A DNA stretch of 64,000 nucleotides from an uncultured Collinsella sp. Its GTDB lineage: Bacteria > Actinomycetota > Coriobacteriia > Coriobacteriales > Coriobacteriaceae. The stretch lies in NCBI GenBank assembly GCA_949285915.1, contig CASDZW010000013.1, positions 5,783 through 69,782 on the forward strand. Reading direction: 5' to 3'. The stretch's first letter is position 1, and each line of letters starts with the position of its first letter. Shown piece by piece: positions 1-7,970 of the stretch. A model generated the notes under the pieces. That model saw only the letters and a program-made list of their open reading frames with translations. It was not told where the DNA came from and did no database searches. The position numbers and the translations under genes are program-made.

Positions 1-63
1 CGATACGACCGGCCGGGCCCTCCTGCGAGGATTCGCGCCCGGCTCCGACCGAAAGGCTCCGCC

Positions 64-417
64 ATGAGCTTCCGCGATAACTTACAGCACCTGCGCGCCG
101 AGCGCCATATGACCCAGGAACAGCTAGCGATGCTTCTCGGGGTGTCTCGCCAAAGCGTCACAAAATGGGAGGCGGAAAAGAGCCAGCCAGAGATGGACAA
201 GCTTCTCAAGATCTGCCAGATTTTCGAATGCTCGCTCGACGAGCTGGTAACCGGAGACCTCACCGGGCGCGCCGCGCCAGATACCGCCGCCACCATCCCG
301 GCGGGCCCGCCTACCGATGTCTGCGGCTACGACGAGCATCAGCGCATGATGGCGCTGAAAGTTCCCGCGGGTATCGCGGCCATTCTCGTGGGTATCGCCA
401 TAGGCCTCTTTTTTTGA
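64..417 (+). CDS. XRE-family regulator, N-terminal part of a frameshifted membrane-bound regulator
   Basis: The first 65 residues form a classic Cro/C1-type helix-turn-helix (MTQEQLAMLLGVSRQSVTKW). A linker follows, then the start of a membrane segment (residues about 98-117) that is cut off by TGA directly after a run of seven T (409-415). If one T is removed, the frame continues without interruption into the next entry, giving one protein of about 344 residues with an HTH head and a multi-span membrane tail. I infer that the two parts are one gene, split by a real slippage mutation, phase variation or a sequencing error. The start ATG has AAAGG about 8 bases upstream. The split gene lies just before a two-component/ABC block. 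Confidence 0.8.
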   Translation: MSFRDNLQHLRAERHMTQEQLAMLLGVSRQSVTKWEAEKSQPEMDKLLKICQIFECSLDELVTGDLTGRAAPDTAATIPAGPPTDVCGYDEHQRMMALKVPAGIAAILVGIAIGLFF

Positions 418-463
418 GGGGGCGCACGATCTCGCCCCGGTCGGGGCGCGCGACGGGCTCTTT

Positions 464-1099
464 GTGATCATCGTGCTCGCGGGCGTGCTGGTGGGCCTGG
501 CGTTTCTCGTGCCCGCCGGGATGGAGCATGCGGCGTTTCAGAGGGCGCATCCGTTCGTGGAGGACTTCTATACCGAGGACGACCGCGCCAAGGCGCGCCG
601 AGATTTCTCAACGGGCCTCATTGCGGGCATCGCGTTCATCTTTGCGGGCATCGGCTGCCTCGTCATGGTGGAGCCGATGGCGGAGAATGCCGCCCTGTTC
701 TTCCTGCTGCTCTTCATCGCTCTCGGCGCGTGGTGGATCGTGCGCTCGGGTATGCTGCTCGGACGCACCAACGTCGCCGCCTACAACAAGTCCGTGGCAG
801 ACGACCTCGAGGTGGAAGATATCGTGGCGGCGGAGGTCGACGAGAGCATGCGCTCGGCGCTGCTCGACCGGAAGCGTCGCAGCAGGAAGTTCGAGGCGGT
901 CTGCGGGGCCATCATGATCGCGGCGACCATCATCGCCCTGGCGCTGCTGTTCGCTCCGGTTCTCACGGCGCCCGATATGGATAGCTGGACACCCGAGGGC
1001 ACCTCTGCCATGTGGTTCTGGGTCGCTTGGCCCGTCGGCGGCATGCTCTGCGGCATTGTCACATTGCTGTGGGAGGCCTTCGGACACAGCGAGCGCTAG
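464..1099 (+). CDS. Membrane part of the frameshifted XRE regulator
   Basis: The open frame is really continuous from 416, in the +1 frame relative to the upstream HTH gene. The GTG at 464 has no convincing ribosome binding site, so independent translation is doubtful. The product has about four hydrophobic segments (roughly residues 1-18, 45-64, 71-90, 145-165, with a last one near 178-200) separated by a charged cytoplasmic loop. XRE regulators carrying a membrane tail of this kind are common in Gram-positive gut anaerobes; the tail is thought to place the HTH at the membrane or sense envelope state, but its ligand is unknown. It may equally be annotated as one pseudogene spanning 64-1099. 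Confidence 0.6.
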   Translation: MIIVLAGVLVGLAFLVPAGMEHAAFQRAHPFVEDFYTEDDRAKARRDFSTGLIAGIAFIFAGIGCLVMVEPMAENAALFFLLLFIALGAWWIVRSGMLLGRTNVAAYNKSVADDLEVEDIVAAEVDESMRSALLDRKRRSRKFEAVCGAIMIAATIIALALLFAPVLTAPDMDSWTPEGTSAMWFWVAWPVGGMLCGIVTLLWEAFGHSER

Positions 1100-1177
1100 C
1101 TGCACCGGGCAATCCATCGGCCCGTCTCTTCTGGTATGCTTCCGCCGACAGGGACCGGGGCGTTTGAGGGGGCTGGC

Positions 1178-1936
1178 ATGGCCGAGACGCGCGTGCTCAT
1201 CGTGGAGGACGATGCGGACATCAACGAGATCGTCGCGACGCATCTGGCGCGTTGCGGTATGAGCTGCGCGCAGGCGTTCTCGGGGAGCGAGGCCCGTCTG
1301 CTGGTCGGCGCGGACACCTTTCCCTTCGACGTCGTTGTCTCCGACCTTATGCTGCCCGGGCTTGCGGGTGAGGAACTGGTCGCCCTTATTCGCAAGCGCG
1401 ACGCGACGGTTCCGATTATCGTGATCTCGGCCCGCACGGCGGCGGCGGACCGCATCGACCTTCTGAAGCTCGGGGCGGACGACTACCTCACCAAGCCATT
1501 TGATCTGGATGAGCTTGCGGTGCGTATCGAGGTGCAGCTCAGGCACCGCGCCCGGGCCGCCGCGACCGATTTCGGTGCGGCAGATACGGATGACGCGCGA
1601 GTTGGAGCCGATGACGGCGAGGTCGGCGCCCCCGCACGCATCCTGCGCTTCCGCGACTGGGAGCTCGATCCCGATGCCCGCGCGTTTTGGGTGGCGGGCA
1701 CGGCCGTCGAGCTCACCCGCATCGAATTCAACATACTCGAAGCGCTCATGACGCACCCCAAGCACGTGTTTGGCAAGGCGGAGCTCTTCGAGGCCGCGTG
1801 GGGCGAGCCGTATGCTGCGGATTACAACACGATCAACGTGCACGTCTCCAATATTCGCGCCAAGCTCAAACCCACGGGAACCGACGGCTACCTCAAGACC
1901 GTGTGGGGCATGGGCTTCAAGCTTGCAGAGGCTTGA
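1178..1936 (+). CDS. OmpR/PhoB-type response regulator
   Basis: The receiver domain (residues about 5-118) has the acidic pair D11/D12, phospho-acceptor D56 in VVVSDLMLPG and the conserved lysine K106 in TKPFD. The C-terminal half (about 150-252) is a winged-helix DNA-binding domain with the usual ending GYLKTVWGMGFKL. It should be phosphorylated by the histidine kinase encoded at 4130, with which it shares a cluster that also holds an ABC ATPase and permease. The start ATG follows GAGGGGGC. A low-complexity linker (about 122-145) separates the domains. The most likely regulon is the adjacent ABC transporter, as in lantibiotic or bacitracin sensing modules; this is inference from layout. Confidence 0.93.
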   Translation: MAETRVLIVEDDADINEIVATHLARCGMSCAQAFSGSEARLLVGADTFPFDVVVSDLMLPGLAGEELVALIRKRDATVPIIVISARTAAADRIDLLKLGADDYLTKPFDLDELAVRIEVQLRHRARAAATDFGAADTDDARVGADDGEVGAPARILRFRDWELDPDARAFWVAGTAVELTRIEFNILEALMTHPKHVFGKAELFEAAWGEPYAADYNTINVHVSNIRAKLKPTGTDGYLKTVWGMGFKLAEA

Positions 1937-2098
1937 TGGCCGCCGCGACAGCCGGCAATCGAGCGCTTCATGATGCGCGGCCGGCGCATATCTTGAGGTT
2001 TTCTTTATCTTTGATTCAGCCTTTCTGAAAACCCGCTCCCCATACTCGTACGTGACGGGTAGGGTGCGGCGTGTCGCCGCAAGACGATAGGAGATACG

Positions 2099-3136
2099 GT
2101 GAACGTGATTGAATGCCGCGCGCTTACCAAGCGCTATGGTCGCTTTGCTGCGGTCGACGCGCTCGACATGCGGGTGCGCGCCGGCGATATCTACGGGTTT
2201 GTGGGTAAGAACGGAGCCGGCAAGTCGACCACCATGAAGATGATCGCCGGCCTTGCCACGCCGAGCGCGGGCACCCTCACGCTGTTTGGCGCTGGTCCGT
2301 ATGCGGATGCAGCCGGACGCGGCGCCGTCGATGCCGCGCAGAGCGCGGGCAGCTTCTCGGATGCGCCCTCGCGCCTCGGTGCGCTCATCGAAGAGCCGGG
2401 CGTGCTCATGAACTTCTCGGCTGCCGAGAACCTCATGATGAAGGCGCTCGCCCTGGGCGTCATCCACCCTAAAGACCAAGTAGCCGAGCTTCTGGAGCTG
2501 GTGGGGCTGGGCGAGGCGGGCCCGCGCAAGGTCAAGAAGTTCTCGCAGGGCATGAAGCAGCGCCTCGGCTTGGCGTTGGCGCTGGTGGGCTCTCCGGACG
2601 TGCTATTGCTTGATGAGCCGTTTAACGGTATGGACCCCGAGACCACGCGCGATTTGCGCCGTGCGCTCGTCTCGCTCAACCGCGAGCGCGGTGTGACCAT
2701 TCTCATCTCAAGCCATGTGCTCGATCAGCTCATGCGCGTGTGCACCCGTTTTGGCGTTATCGCCGGCGGGCGGATGGTGCGCGAGTTTACCGATGAGGAG
2801 CTGCATGCCGCGTGCGGCAGCTCTATCCGTGTGAGAACGACGGACCCCGCCCGCACGCTCGCCCTGTTGGAGGGGCGCCTTCCGCGGGCAACCTACCGCG
2901 TCGAGCCCGACCAGGCCATCGTCATCGGCGGCGGTGCGCGTGCCGCCGCGGCGTCGTTCGGCGGGTCCGCGGTCGATGCCTCTCATGCTGGCGCCCCTAC
3001 GGTGGAGGACGTCTCGCGCGTGCTGCACGATGCCGATCAGGTCGTGCTGGAGCTCAGCGTGCTCGAGCGAGACATCGAGGACTATTTCGTCGAGCTTATG
3101 GACGCGGGTGCGCGCCCGGGGTACGGCGGCAGGTGA
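2099..3136 (+). CDS. ABC transporter ATP-binding protein
   Basis: This is a single ATPase subunit. It has Walker A GKNGAGKST (residues 36-44), a signature FSQGMKQRLGLALAL near residue 150, Walker B VLLLDEPFNGMDP and a switch histidine in ISSHVLD. Residues 240-345 are an extra C-terminal region, partly Ala/Gly-rich, of the kind seen in ABC-2 drug or lantibiotic exporters. The GTG start is supported by TAGGAGA 6 bases upstream. A 25-residue membrane peptide and the ABC-2 permease follow directly, and the kinase follows these. The likely role is export of, or immunity to, a peptide or drug at the membrane; the substrate cannot be read from the sequence. Confidence 0.93.
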   Translation: MNVIECRALTKRYGRFAAVDALDMRVRAGDIYGFVGKNGAGKSTTMKMIAGLATPSAGTLTLFGAGPYADAAGRGAVDAAQSAGSFSDAPSRLGALIEEPGVLMNFSAAENLMMKALALGVIHPKDQVAELLELVGLGEAGPRKVKKFSQGMKQRLGLALALVGSPDVLLLDEPFNGMDPETTRDLRRALVSLNRERGVTILISSHVLDQLMRVCTRFGVIAGGRMVREFTDEELHAACGSSIRVRTTDPARTLALLEGRLPRATYRVEPDQAIVIGGGARAAAASFGGSAVDASHAGAPTVEDVSRVLHDADQVVLELSVLERDIEDYFVELMDAGARPGYGGR

Positions 3137-3137
3137 C

Positions 3138-3215
3138 ATGATGGACCTGGCGCTCAACATCGCCATCATCGGCGCGCTCGTGTATCTCCTCTCTTCTGGT
3201 AGAAAAGGCAGGTAG
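3138..3215 (+). CDS. Predicted 25-residue single-span membrane peptide
   Basis: A 26-codon frame starts one base after the ATPase stop codon and ends four bases before the permease ATG, so it fills the gap exactly. It encodes a hydrophobic stretch (ALNIAIIGALVYLLSS) followed by a basic tail RKGR, which is the pattern of a small membrane protein with its C-terminus inside. A GGCGGCAGG sequence precedes the ATG. Two ATG codons are adjacent (3138 and 3141). I do not recognise a family. Tight packing in the operon argues that it is translated; its size alone means it could be chance. Confidence 0.45.
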   Translation: MMDLALNIAIIGALVYLLSSGRKGR

Positions 3216-3219
3216 CCCT

Positions 3220-4098
3220 ATGTTGAATCTTCTTCGTGCCGATTGGTACCGCATCACGCGGCCGCGGGGGCTTCGCGGGAGCCTCTGGCAGTACGGCATC
3301 GCGCTCATCGCGGTGTATGCGCTCATCATCGGTGTCATGATGTTCGCTAAAACGCAGGCGTACGCAAACCTCTCCGGCGGAAATGCCGTCGAGATTCCTT
3401 CGGATTTCGACTCGTACACCGCCTATCTCGGCAGCATGCAGGTTGGCTTCGTTCAGCTGTGCGTGAGCTTTCTGGTGGTGGAGCACGCGCTGCAGGAGTT
3501 CAAAAACGGGTTCGTAAAGAGCGTGCTCAGCGCGCGCAGGGGTCGGCTCTCGTATTTCCTCGAGAAGCTCCTTTTTGCAGGGGCAGTTTCCGCGGTCGTA
3601 ACGCTCGGCTCCGTCGCCTGCATCACCTTGGGCGGCATGATCTGTGGCTTCAGCTACGCGCAGGCGGACTCTCCTCTGGTTGTCGCGGGGTGGCTGGCGG
3701 CGTTCTGGTTCAATACGTGGGCGATGGCTGCCATCTCGCTCGTTATCGTCTATGCGACGCGGGTGAGCCCGCTGAGCTACTTCGGGGCGTTCGTGATCTA
3801 TGCGGGCGTGGTGCCGGCGGGGTTCAAGGCCTTGGCACAGCTGTCTGGTGGCATGTTGAGCGTGCTCCAGCCGCTCCGCCCCGCGTTCGAAACGCTCGCC
3901 GCGTGGATGCCCTCCTCGGCGCTCTCGCTGTTGGGGAGGGGCGGGACGCTCTTCTCCCAGAGCGCGGCCGAGGTCTGGGGCTCCTTCTCGCAGGCGCTCG
4001 TAATCGCGCCGGGCGCCCAGGTGGTGCTTACGGGTATCATCTGGATGGCGGCTGCTGCCGTGGTCGTCCTCGCCATCGCGCGCCGCCGCGACATCTGA
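3220..4098 (+). CDS. ABC-2 type transporter permease
   Basis: This 292-residue protein starts with a short amphipathic head (MLNLLRADWYRITRPRG) typical of ABC-2 permeases and has about six hydrophobic segments (near residues 25-45, 72-92, 120-145, 155-180, 185-205, 265-285). It is the membrane partner of the ATPase encoded upstream. Hydrophilic loop 45-70 and the region 205-260 lie between spans. It is followed after 31 bases by the sensor kinase, so ATPase, peptide, permease and kinase appear to be one transcript. The family includes lantibiotic-immunity and bacitracin exporters; the substrate is unknown. Confidence 0.88.
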   Translation: MLNLLRADWYRITRPRGLRGSLWQYGIALIAVYALIIGVMMFAKTQAYANLSGGNAVEIPSDFDSYTAYLGSMQVGFVQLCVSFLVVEHALQEFKNGFVKSVLSARRGRLSYFLEKLLFAGAVSAVVTLGSVACITLGGMICGFSYAQADSPLVVAGWLAAFWFNTWAMAAISLVIVYATRVSPLSYFGAFVIYAGVVPAGFKALAQLSGGMLSVLQPLRPAFETLAAWMPSSALSLLGRGGTLFSQSAAEVWGSFSQALVIAPGAQVVLTGIIWMAAAAVVVLAIARRRDI

Positions 4099-4129
4099 TC
4101 GACAACGTTTCGCGTATTCGGAGCCGCTG

Positions 4130-5059
4130 ATGGATTCCCCGCTTGTCTCACTCGTCCTGCTCGCGCTCGGTATCGGCCTGGGTGCGCTTCTCGCGGGCGC
4201 CGGCTACCTCATGGAGGTGCGCCATCTTGCGCGCCTGCTGCACGAGCGCGACCCAGAGAGCAACGAGCGGATCGCTGCCGGCACCATGCCGGGCATGACC
4301 GAGCTCGCCGCCGCTATCAACGGCGAGCTCGACCGCGGCGCCGATGCCCATGTGCGCGATATGCGGCACCAACAGGAGTTCCAGCGCGATCTCTCGGCGC
4401 TCTCCCACGATATCCGCACGCCGCTCATGGGGGCCAAGGGCTATCTGCAGCTCGCTGCGGACGAGACGGACCCCGAGAGGCGCGCCCACGAGCTGGATAT
4501 GGCGGCCGCCCGCATCGATGCGACAACCGAGCTCCTGGACCAGCTCTTCGCCTACACCAAGTCAACCGACCCCGATCTGTCGCTCGAGCTTCAGCCCGTC
4601 GCGCTCAAAACCTTGGTGGAGGAGTCCTTGCTGGACCAGTATCCCGCCTTTGCCGAGCGGGGGTGGGAGCCGTCGCTTGCTTTCGAAGACGAGGACGTGC
4701 GCGTCATGGCGGATCGCGAGGCGCTCGTGCGCATCTTGCAGAACCTGGTGGTCAACGCGCTCCGCCATGGGGCCGGGGCACCGACGGTTGTCGAGCGGGC
4801 GAGCGAAGACGCGATCGAGCTGGTGGTGTCCAATCCCGTGGAGTGCGCTCAGGCGATCGACGCGGAGCGCCTCTTCGAGCGGTTCTATCAGGTCGACGCC
4901 ACGCGCCGTGCGGCGGGCAGCGGCCTCGGTCTCGCGGTTGCCGCAAACCTGGCGCGGGCGATGGGCGCGGCAATCTCGGCGCGCGTCGACGGCGACGTGC
5001 TCGCCATCGCGCTCGCCTTTCCACGGGGCGTTCCTTACAAAACGGTAAGCCCGCGGTAA
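4130..5059 (+). CDS. Sensor histidine kinase
   Basis: One N-terminal membrane segment (residues 5-28) is followed by a HAMP-like linker and a dimerisation helix with the phospho-acceptor histidine H93 in LSHDIRTPL. The catalytic ATPase domain shows the N box (QNLVVNALRHG) and a G2 box (GSGLGLAVAANLA). There is no extracellular sensor domain, so the kinase probably senses within the membrane or through the ABC transporter next to it, as is known for kinases of antimicrobial-peptide sensing modules. It should phosphorylate the OmpR-type regulator encoded at 1178. With 309 residues it is compact but carries all core motifs. Confidence 0.92.
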   Translation: MDSPLVSLVLLALGIGLGALLAGAGYLMEVRHLARLLHERDPESNERIAAGTMPGMTELAAAINGELDRGADAHVRDMRHQQEFQRDLSALSHDIRTPLMGAKGYLQLAADETDPERRAHELDMAAARIDATTELLDQLFAYTKSTDPDLSLELQPVALKTLVEESLLDQYPAFAERGWEPSLAFEDEDVRVMADREALVRILQNLVVNALRHGAGAPTVVERASEDAIELVVSNPVECAQAIDAERLFERFYQVDATRRAAGSGLGLAVAANLARAMGAAISARVDGDVLAIALAFPRGVPYKTVSPR

Positions 5060-5168
5060 GGCAAATCGATGGCAGGGTAGACGCAGATAGCCGAATATGG
5101 GCACGAGAGCCGTCGGCGCCCGTCTTGGGGCCGCGGCCGCACGACCGCTTTCGTGTCAGAGGAGGCTC

Positions 5169-6530
5169 ATGCTCGTCAAGCTCGCCTGGGGCAACGCCCG
5201 CCGCGCCGCCCGCGATTTCTCGGTCTATTTCCTCACGCTCGTTTTCGCCGTCTGTCTGCTCTACTCGTTTCTCGCGTCGAGCGACTACCTGCTCGCACTC
5301 TCCCTCACCGATGCGCAACGGGCGTCGTTTGCCAAGGCGGGGGAGGTGCTCGTCGCCTTTGCCGTGCTCATCGATGTTATCTTCTGCTTCCTGCTGGGTT
5401 ATGCGAACGCCTTCCTGCTGCGTCGCCGCAAGCGCGAGTTCGGCCTCTACCTTCTGCTCGGCCTGCGGCATCGGCAGGTGGCGGGTGTGCTGCTCGCCGA
5501 ATGCGCCCTGGCGAGTGCGGCCGCCCTTGCATGCGGCCTCGTGGCAGGCGTGGCGACCTCACCTGTGTTTGGGCTGATAGCGGCCTATGTGTTCGGGGCG
5601 CCGTGGCGCCCCGAGGTCGTGCTCGCCCCTGCCGCCGCGCTGCAGACCGCCCTCACCTTCCTCATCATCTGCGTCATCGCCGCGGGGTTCTCGGTGGCAG
5701 GCATCTGCCGTCGGCCCCTCGTCGAGCTCATGGGTGCCGAGCGCGTGCCCGAGCGCAAGCGGCTCGCCGGCGCCGCGCCCCTCAGAGTGCAGCGGGTCGC
5801 TGCCGCGGTGCTGCTTGCCATCGTTTGGGGAACATGCCTGCTCAACCCGGGGTATTTCATCATCTTCGTGATCCCCATGGGCGTATGCGCGCTTGTCGGC
5901 ACGTATTTTCTCATGCGGGTCTTGGCGGTGCGCGCGCCCGAGCGCCTGCGCGCCCGCCCGGACCGCTATTGGCGCGGCCTTGCCCCCTTCACGGTCTGCC
6001 AGCTCGAGGCCCGCGCCGAGAGCACCGCGCTCGCGATGGCGGCCGAGAGCGTGCTTCTGGCGGCGTCGATGTGCCTCATGGTGGTGGGCTTTGCGTTCAG
6101 CGCGGGGCTGCGCGGCCCGCAGGCGCCTGCGGGCGCCGCGGCGCTTGCCCCGGTCGCGTTTGCGTGCGTGTTCTACGGGGCGGCGTTTCTCGTGGCCGCG
6201 ATAGCGGTTCTCGCCCTGCAGCAGCTCGCACAGATGCCCGGGCAGGTTCGCTCGTGCTCCACCCTGCATGTGCTGGGCGCGCCCGAGACCGCGGTGCGTG
6301 CGTCGCTGCGCGCCCAGGTTGCCGTGCATTTTGCGACGCCTCTCGTGTTCGCGCTCCTCCACTGCCTGTTTGGCTTCGCGCTCATCGGCATGATCTCGAT
6401 CATGATGGGGGCGGAGGGCTTTCCTCTCTTCGCCTTGGGCGTGGTCGCCGTCACTGTGATGCTCTTAGCGGGGTATTACGCGCTGACGACGGCCGCCTGC
6501 GTGCGCCAGGTGGCGGCGCCCCGCGCGTGA
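5169..6530 (+). CDS. FtsX/BceB-like ABC permease
   Basis: The start ATG lies directly after GAGGAGG. The N-terminus (KLAWGNARRAARDFSVYFLTL) matches the opening of BceB-type permeases, and two FtsX-like blocks are visible, spans near residues 20-105 and 300-450. At 453 residues it is shorter than the roughly 650 residues of BceB and seems to lack the large external domain. No dedicated ATPase gene is adjacent; it may borrow the ATPase encoded at 2099 or one elsewhere. It follows the kinase by 109 bases on the same strand and so probably belongs to the same signalling/export block. The substrate is unknown. Confidence 0.8.
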   Translation: MLVKLAWGNARRAARDFSVYFLTLVFAVCLLYSFLASSDYLLALSLTDAQRASFAKAGEVLVAFAVLIDVIFCFLLGYANAFLLRRRKREFGLYLLLGLRHRQVAGVLLAECALASAAALACGLVAGVATSPVFGLIAAYVFGAPWRPEVVLAPAAALQTALTFLIICVIAAGFSVAGICRRPLVELMGAERVPERKRLAGAAPLRVQRVAAAVLLAIVWGTCLLNPGYFIIFVIPMGVCALVGTYFLMRVLAVRAPERLRARPDRYWRGLAPFTVCQLEARAESTALAMAAESVLLAASMCLMVVGFAFSAGLRGPQAPAGAAALAPVAFACVFYGAAFLVAAIAVLALQQLAQMPGQVRSCSTLHVLGAPETAVRASLRAQVAVHFATPLVFALLHCLFGFALIGMISIMMGAEGFPLFALGVVAVTVMLLAGYYALTTAACVRQVAAPRA

Positions 6531-6668
6531 ACCGCGCGTCATCATCCGAGGCATCGGGGTCGCGCCTCGGTGGTGAAGGTTGTTGGAAGCGGGTGCCCCG
6601 CCACCGGACTTTTGCGACAATAGGGTTTTGCGGTTCGGCGCGCGCGAAGGGGAGGAGGCGGTGCGTGC

Positions 6669-7235
6669 ATGGGCGCTTGGGAGCTCAACCTTCTGTATGT
6701 CCTGCAGGGCTTACACTGCCCCGTGCTCGACGCGGTGATGGTCGCCGCGTCGACGCTCGCCTCGCATGCGCTGATCTGGCTGGCAATCGCCGTATGCCTG
6801 CTTGCCCGCCGGTCGACGCGCATGGCGGGCATCGCCGTGCTGGCAGCGGTCGCGGCGGCGGAGCTCGCCGTTCCGCTCATCAAGGGTTGGGTAATGCGGC
6901 CGCGCCCGTACATGGTCGATAGGTCCGTCGCGCTGATTGCACCGGCGCCCGGCGGCTGGTCGTTTCCGTCCGGCCATGCCACCACGGCGTTTGCCTGCGC
7001 GGGCGCGCTTGCCGCATCGCGGGGCACGCGTAGGGGGAGCGTATGGCTGGCTGGCGTCGCCTTGGCCTTCCTGGTGACGTTTTCCCGCCTGTATCTGTTT
7101 GTCCATTGGCCGACGGACGTGCTTGCCGGCGCGGCCCTCGGCCTTATGCTGGGATGGCTGGCGGCGCGTGCGGTGGCATGCGTCACAGAAGGGGGAGGTC
7201 GGCATGGCGGTAAGAGCGCTACCGGAGGGACTTGA
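6669..7235 (+). CDS. PAP2-family membrane phosphatase
   Basis: All three signature motifs of the PAP2 superfamily are present: KGWVMRPRP, PSGHATT and SRLYLFVHWPTDVLAG, which supply the catalytic histidines and phosphate-binding residues. The protein has about five to six membrane spans in 188 residues. Members dephosphorylate lipid phosphates such as undecaprenyl pyrophosphate or phosphatidylglycerophosphate at the outer face of the membrane; which one applies here is not decidable. GGGGAGGAGG stands upstream of the ATG. Its 3' end overlaps the next gene by 32 bases, implying translational coupling. Confidence 0.9.
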   Translation: MGAWELNLLYVLQGLHCPVLDAVMVAASTLASHALIWLAIAVCLLARRSTRMAGIAVLAAVAAAELAVPLIKGWVMRPRPYMVDRSVALIAPAPGGWSFPSGHATTAFACAGALAASRGTRRGSVWLAGVALAFLVTFSRLYLFVHWPTDVLAGAALGLMLGWLAARAVACVTEGGGRHGGKSATGGT

Positions 7236-7881
7236 GCTCAGGCAGACGCCGCGCGGGCTGGCCCTCGTCGGTGGCGGCATGGAGCTCGTGCCCGATTTTG
7301 AGGATATGCTGCCGCGCGTCCGCCCTGGTGCGCTGCAGCGCGAGCTGCTGGTGCGCGCCGCCCGATGCAAGGGCGCCCAAGACGCCCCGCTCCTTGCGGT
7401 GGACGCGACGGCGGGATTGGGCGAGGACGCCTTCCTTTTGGCGGCGGCAGGTTTTGAGGTGCTGCTGTTCGAGCGCGACCCGGTCATCGCCGCGCTGCTC
7501 TCCGATGCGCTCGACCGCGCGCGCGACGCGCCCGCCACGGCGTCCGTCGCGTGCCGGATGCGCCTCGCCGGCTCCGATAGCGTGGAGGGCCTCGCTCGCC
7601 TGCCGCGGCGCCCCGACGTGGTCTACCTGGACCCGATGTTTCCCGAGCGGCGCAAGGGCGCCGCGGTAAAGAAGAAGTTCCAGCTTCTGCACCATCTCGA
7701 GCGTCCCTGCGACGACGCGGGCGCACTTATGGACGCTGCGCTCGCTGCCCACCCCAAAAAGATTGTGGTGAAGCGCCCTGTTAAGGGACCACATCTTGCC
7801 GGGGTCAAGCCGAGCTACAGCCTTGCGGGCAAGGCCGTGCGCTACGACGTCATCGTGCCTGCGATTCCAAAGAATCGTTGA
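7204..7881 (+). CDS. RsmJ-like SAM-dependent rRNA methyltransferase
   Basis: The product has the SAM-binding loop (LAVDATAGLGEDAFLLAAAG) and, near residue 140, YLDPMFPERRKGAAVKKK, which closely matches the catalytic region of RsmJ (YhiQ), the enzyme that makes m2G1516 in 16S rRNA of E. coli. Its 225 residues fit the family. GGGGGAGG precedes the ATG, which lies inside the PAP2 gene. RsmJ is best known from Gammaproteobacteria, so the exact target here should be treated as provisional. The enzyme is expected in the cytoplasm acting on the small ribosomal subunit. Confidence 0.78.
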   Translation: MAVRALPEGLELRQTPRGLALVGGGMELVPDFEDMLPRVRPGALQRELLVRAARCKGAQDAPLLAVDATAGLGEDAFLLAAAGFEVLLFERDPVIAALLSDALDRARDAPATASVACRMRLAGSDSVEGLARLPRRPDVVYLDPMFPERRKGAAVKKKFQLLHHLERPCDDAGALMDAALAAHPKKIVVKRPVKGPHLAGVKPSYSLAGKAVRYDVIVPAIPKNR

Positions 7882-7970
7882 TGCCGCGCTGCCCTCCATT
7901 TTGCGGCGCAGCTACGCGGTACCATGGAACATCCTGTTGTTCTGTTGCATCCCTTTGGTAAGGAGATCTT

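Noticed and set aside
608-2479. Long minus-strand open frame opposite the regulator and ABC genes
   Set aside because: It is a high-GC antisense shadow; the plus-strand frames carry clear motifs and this one has none.
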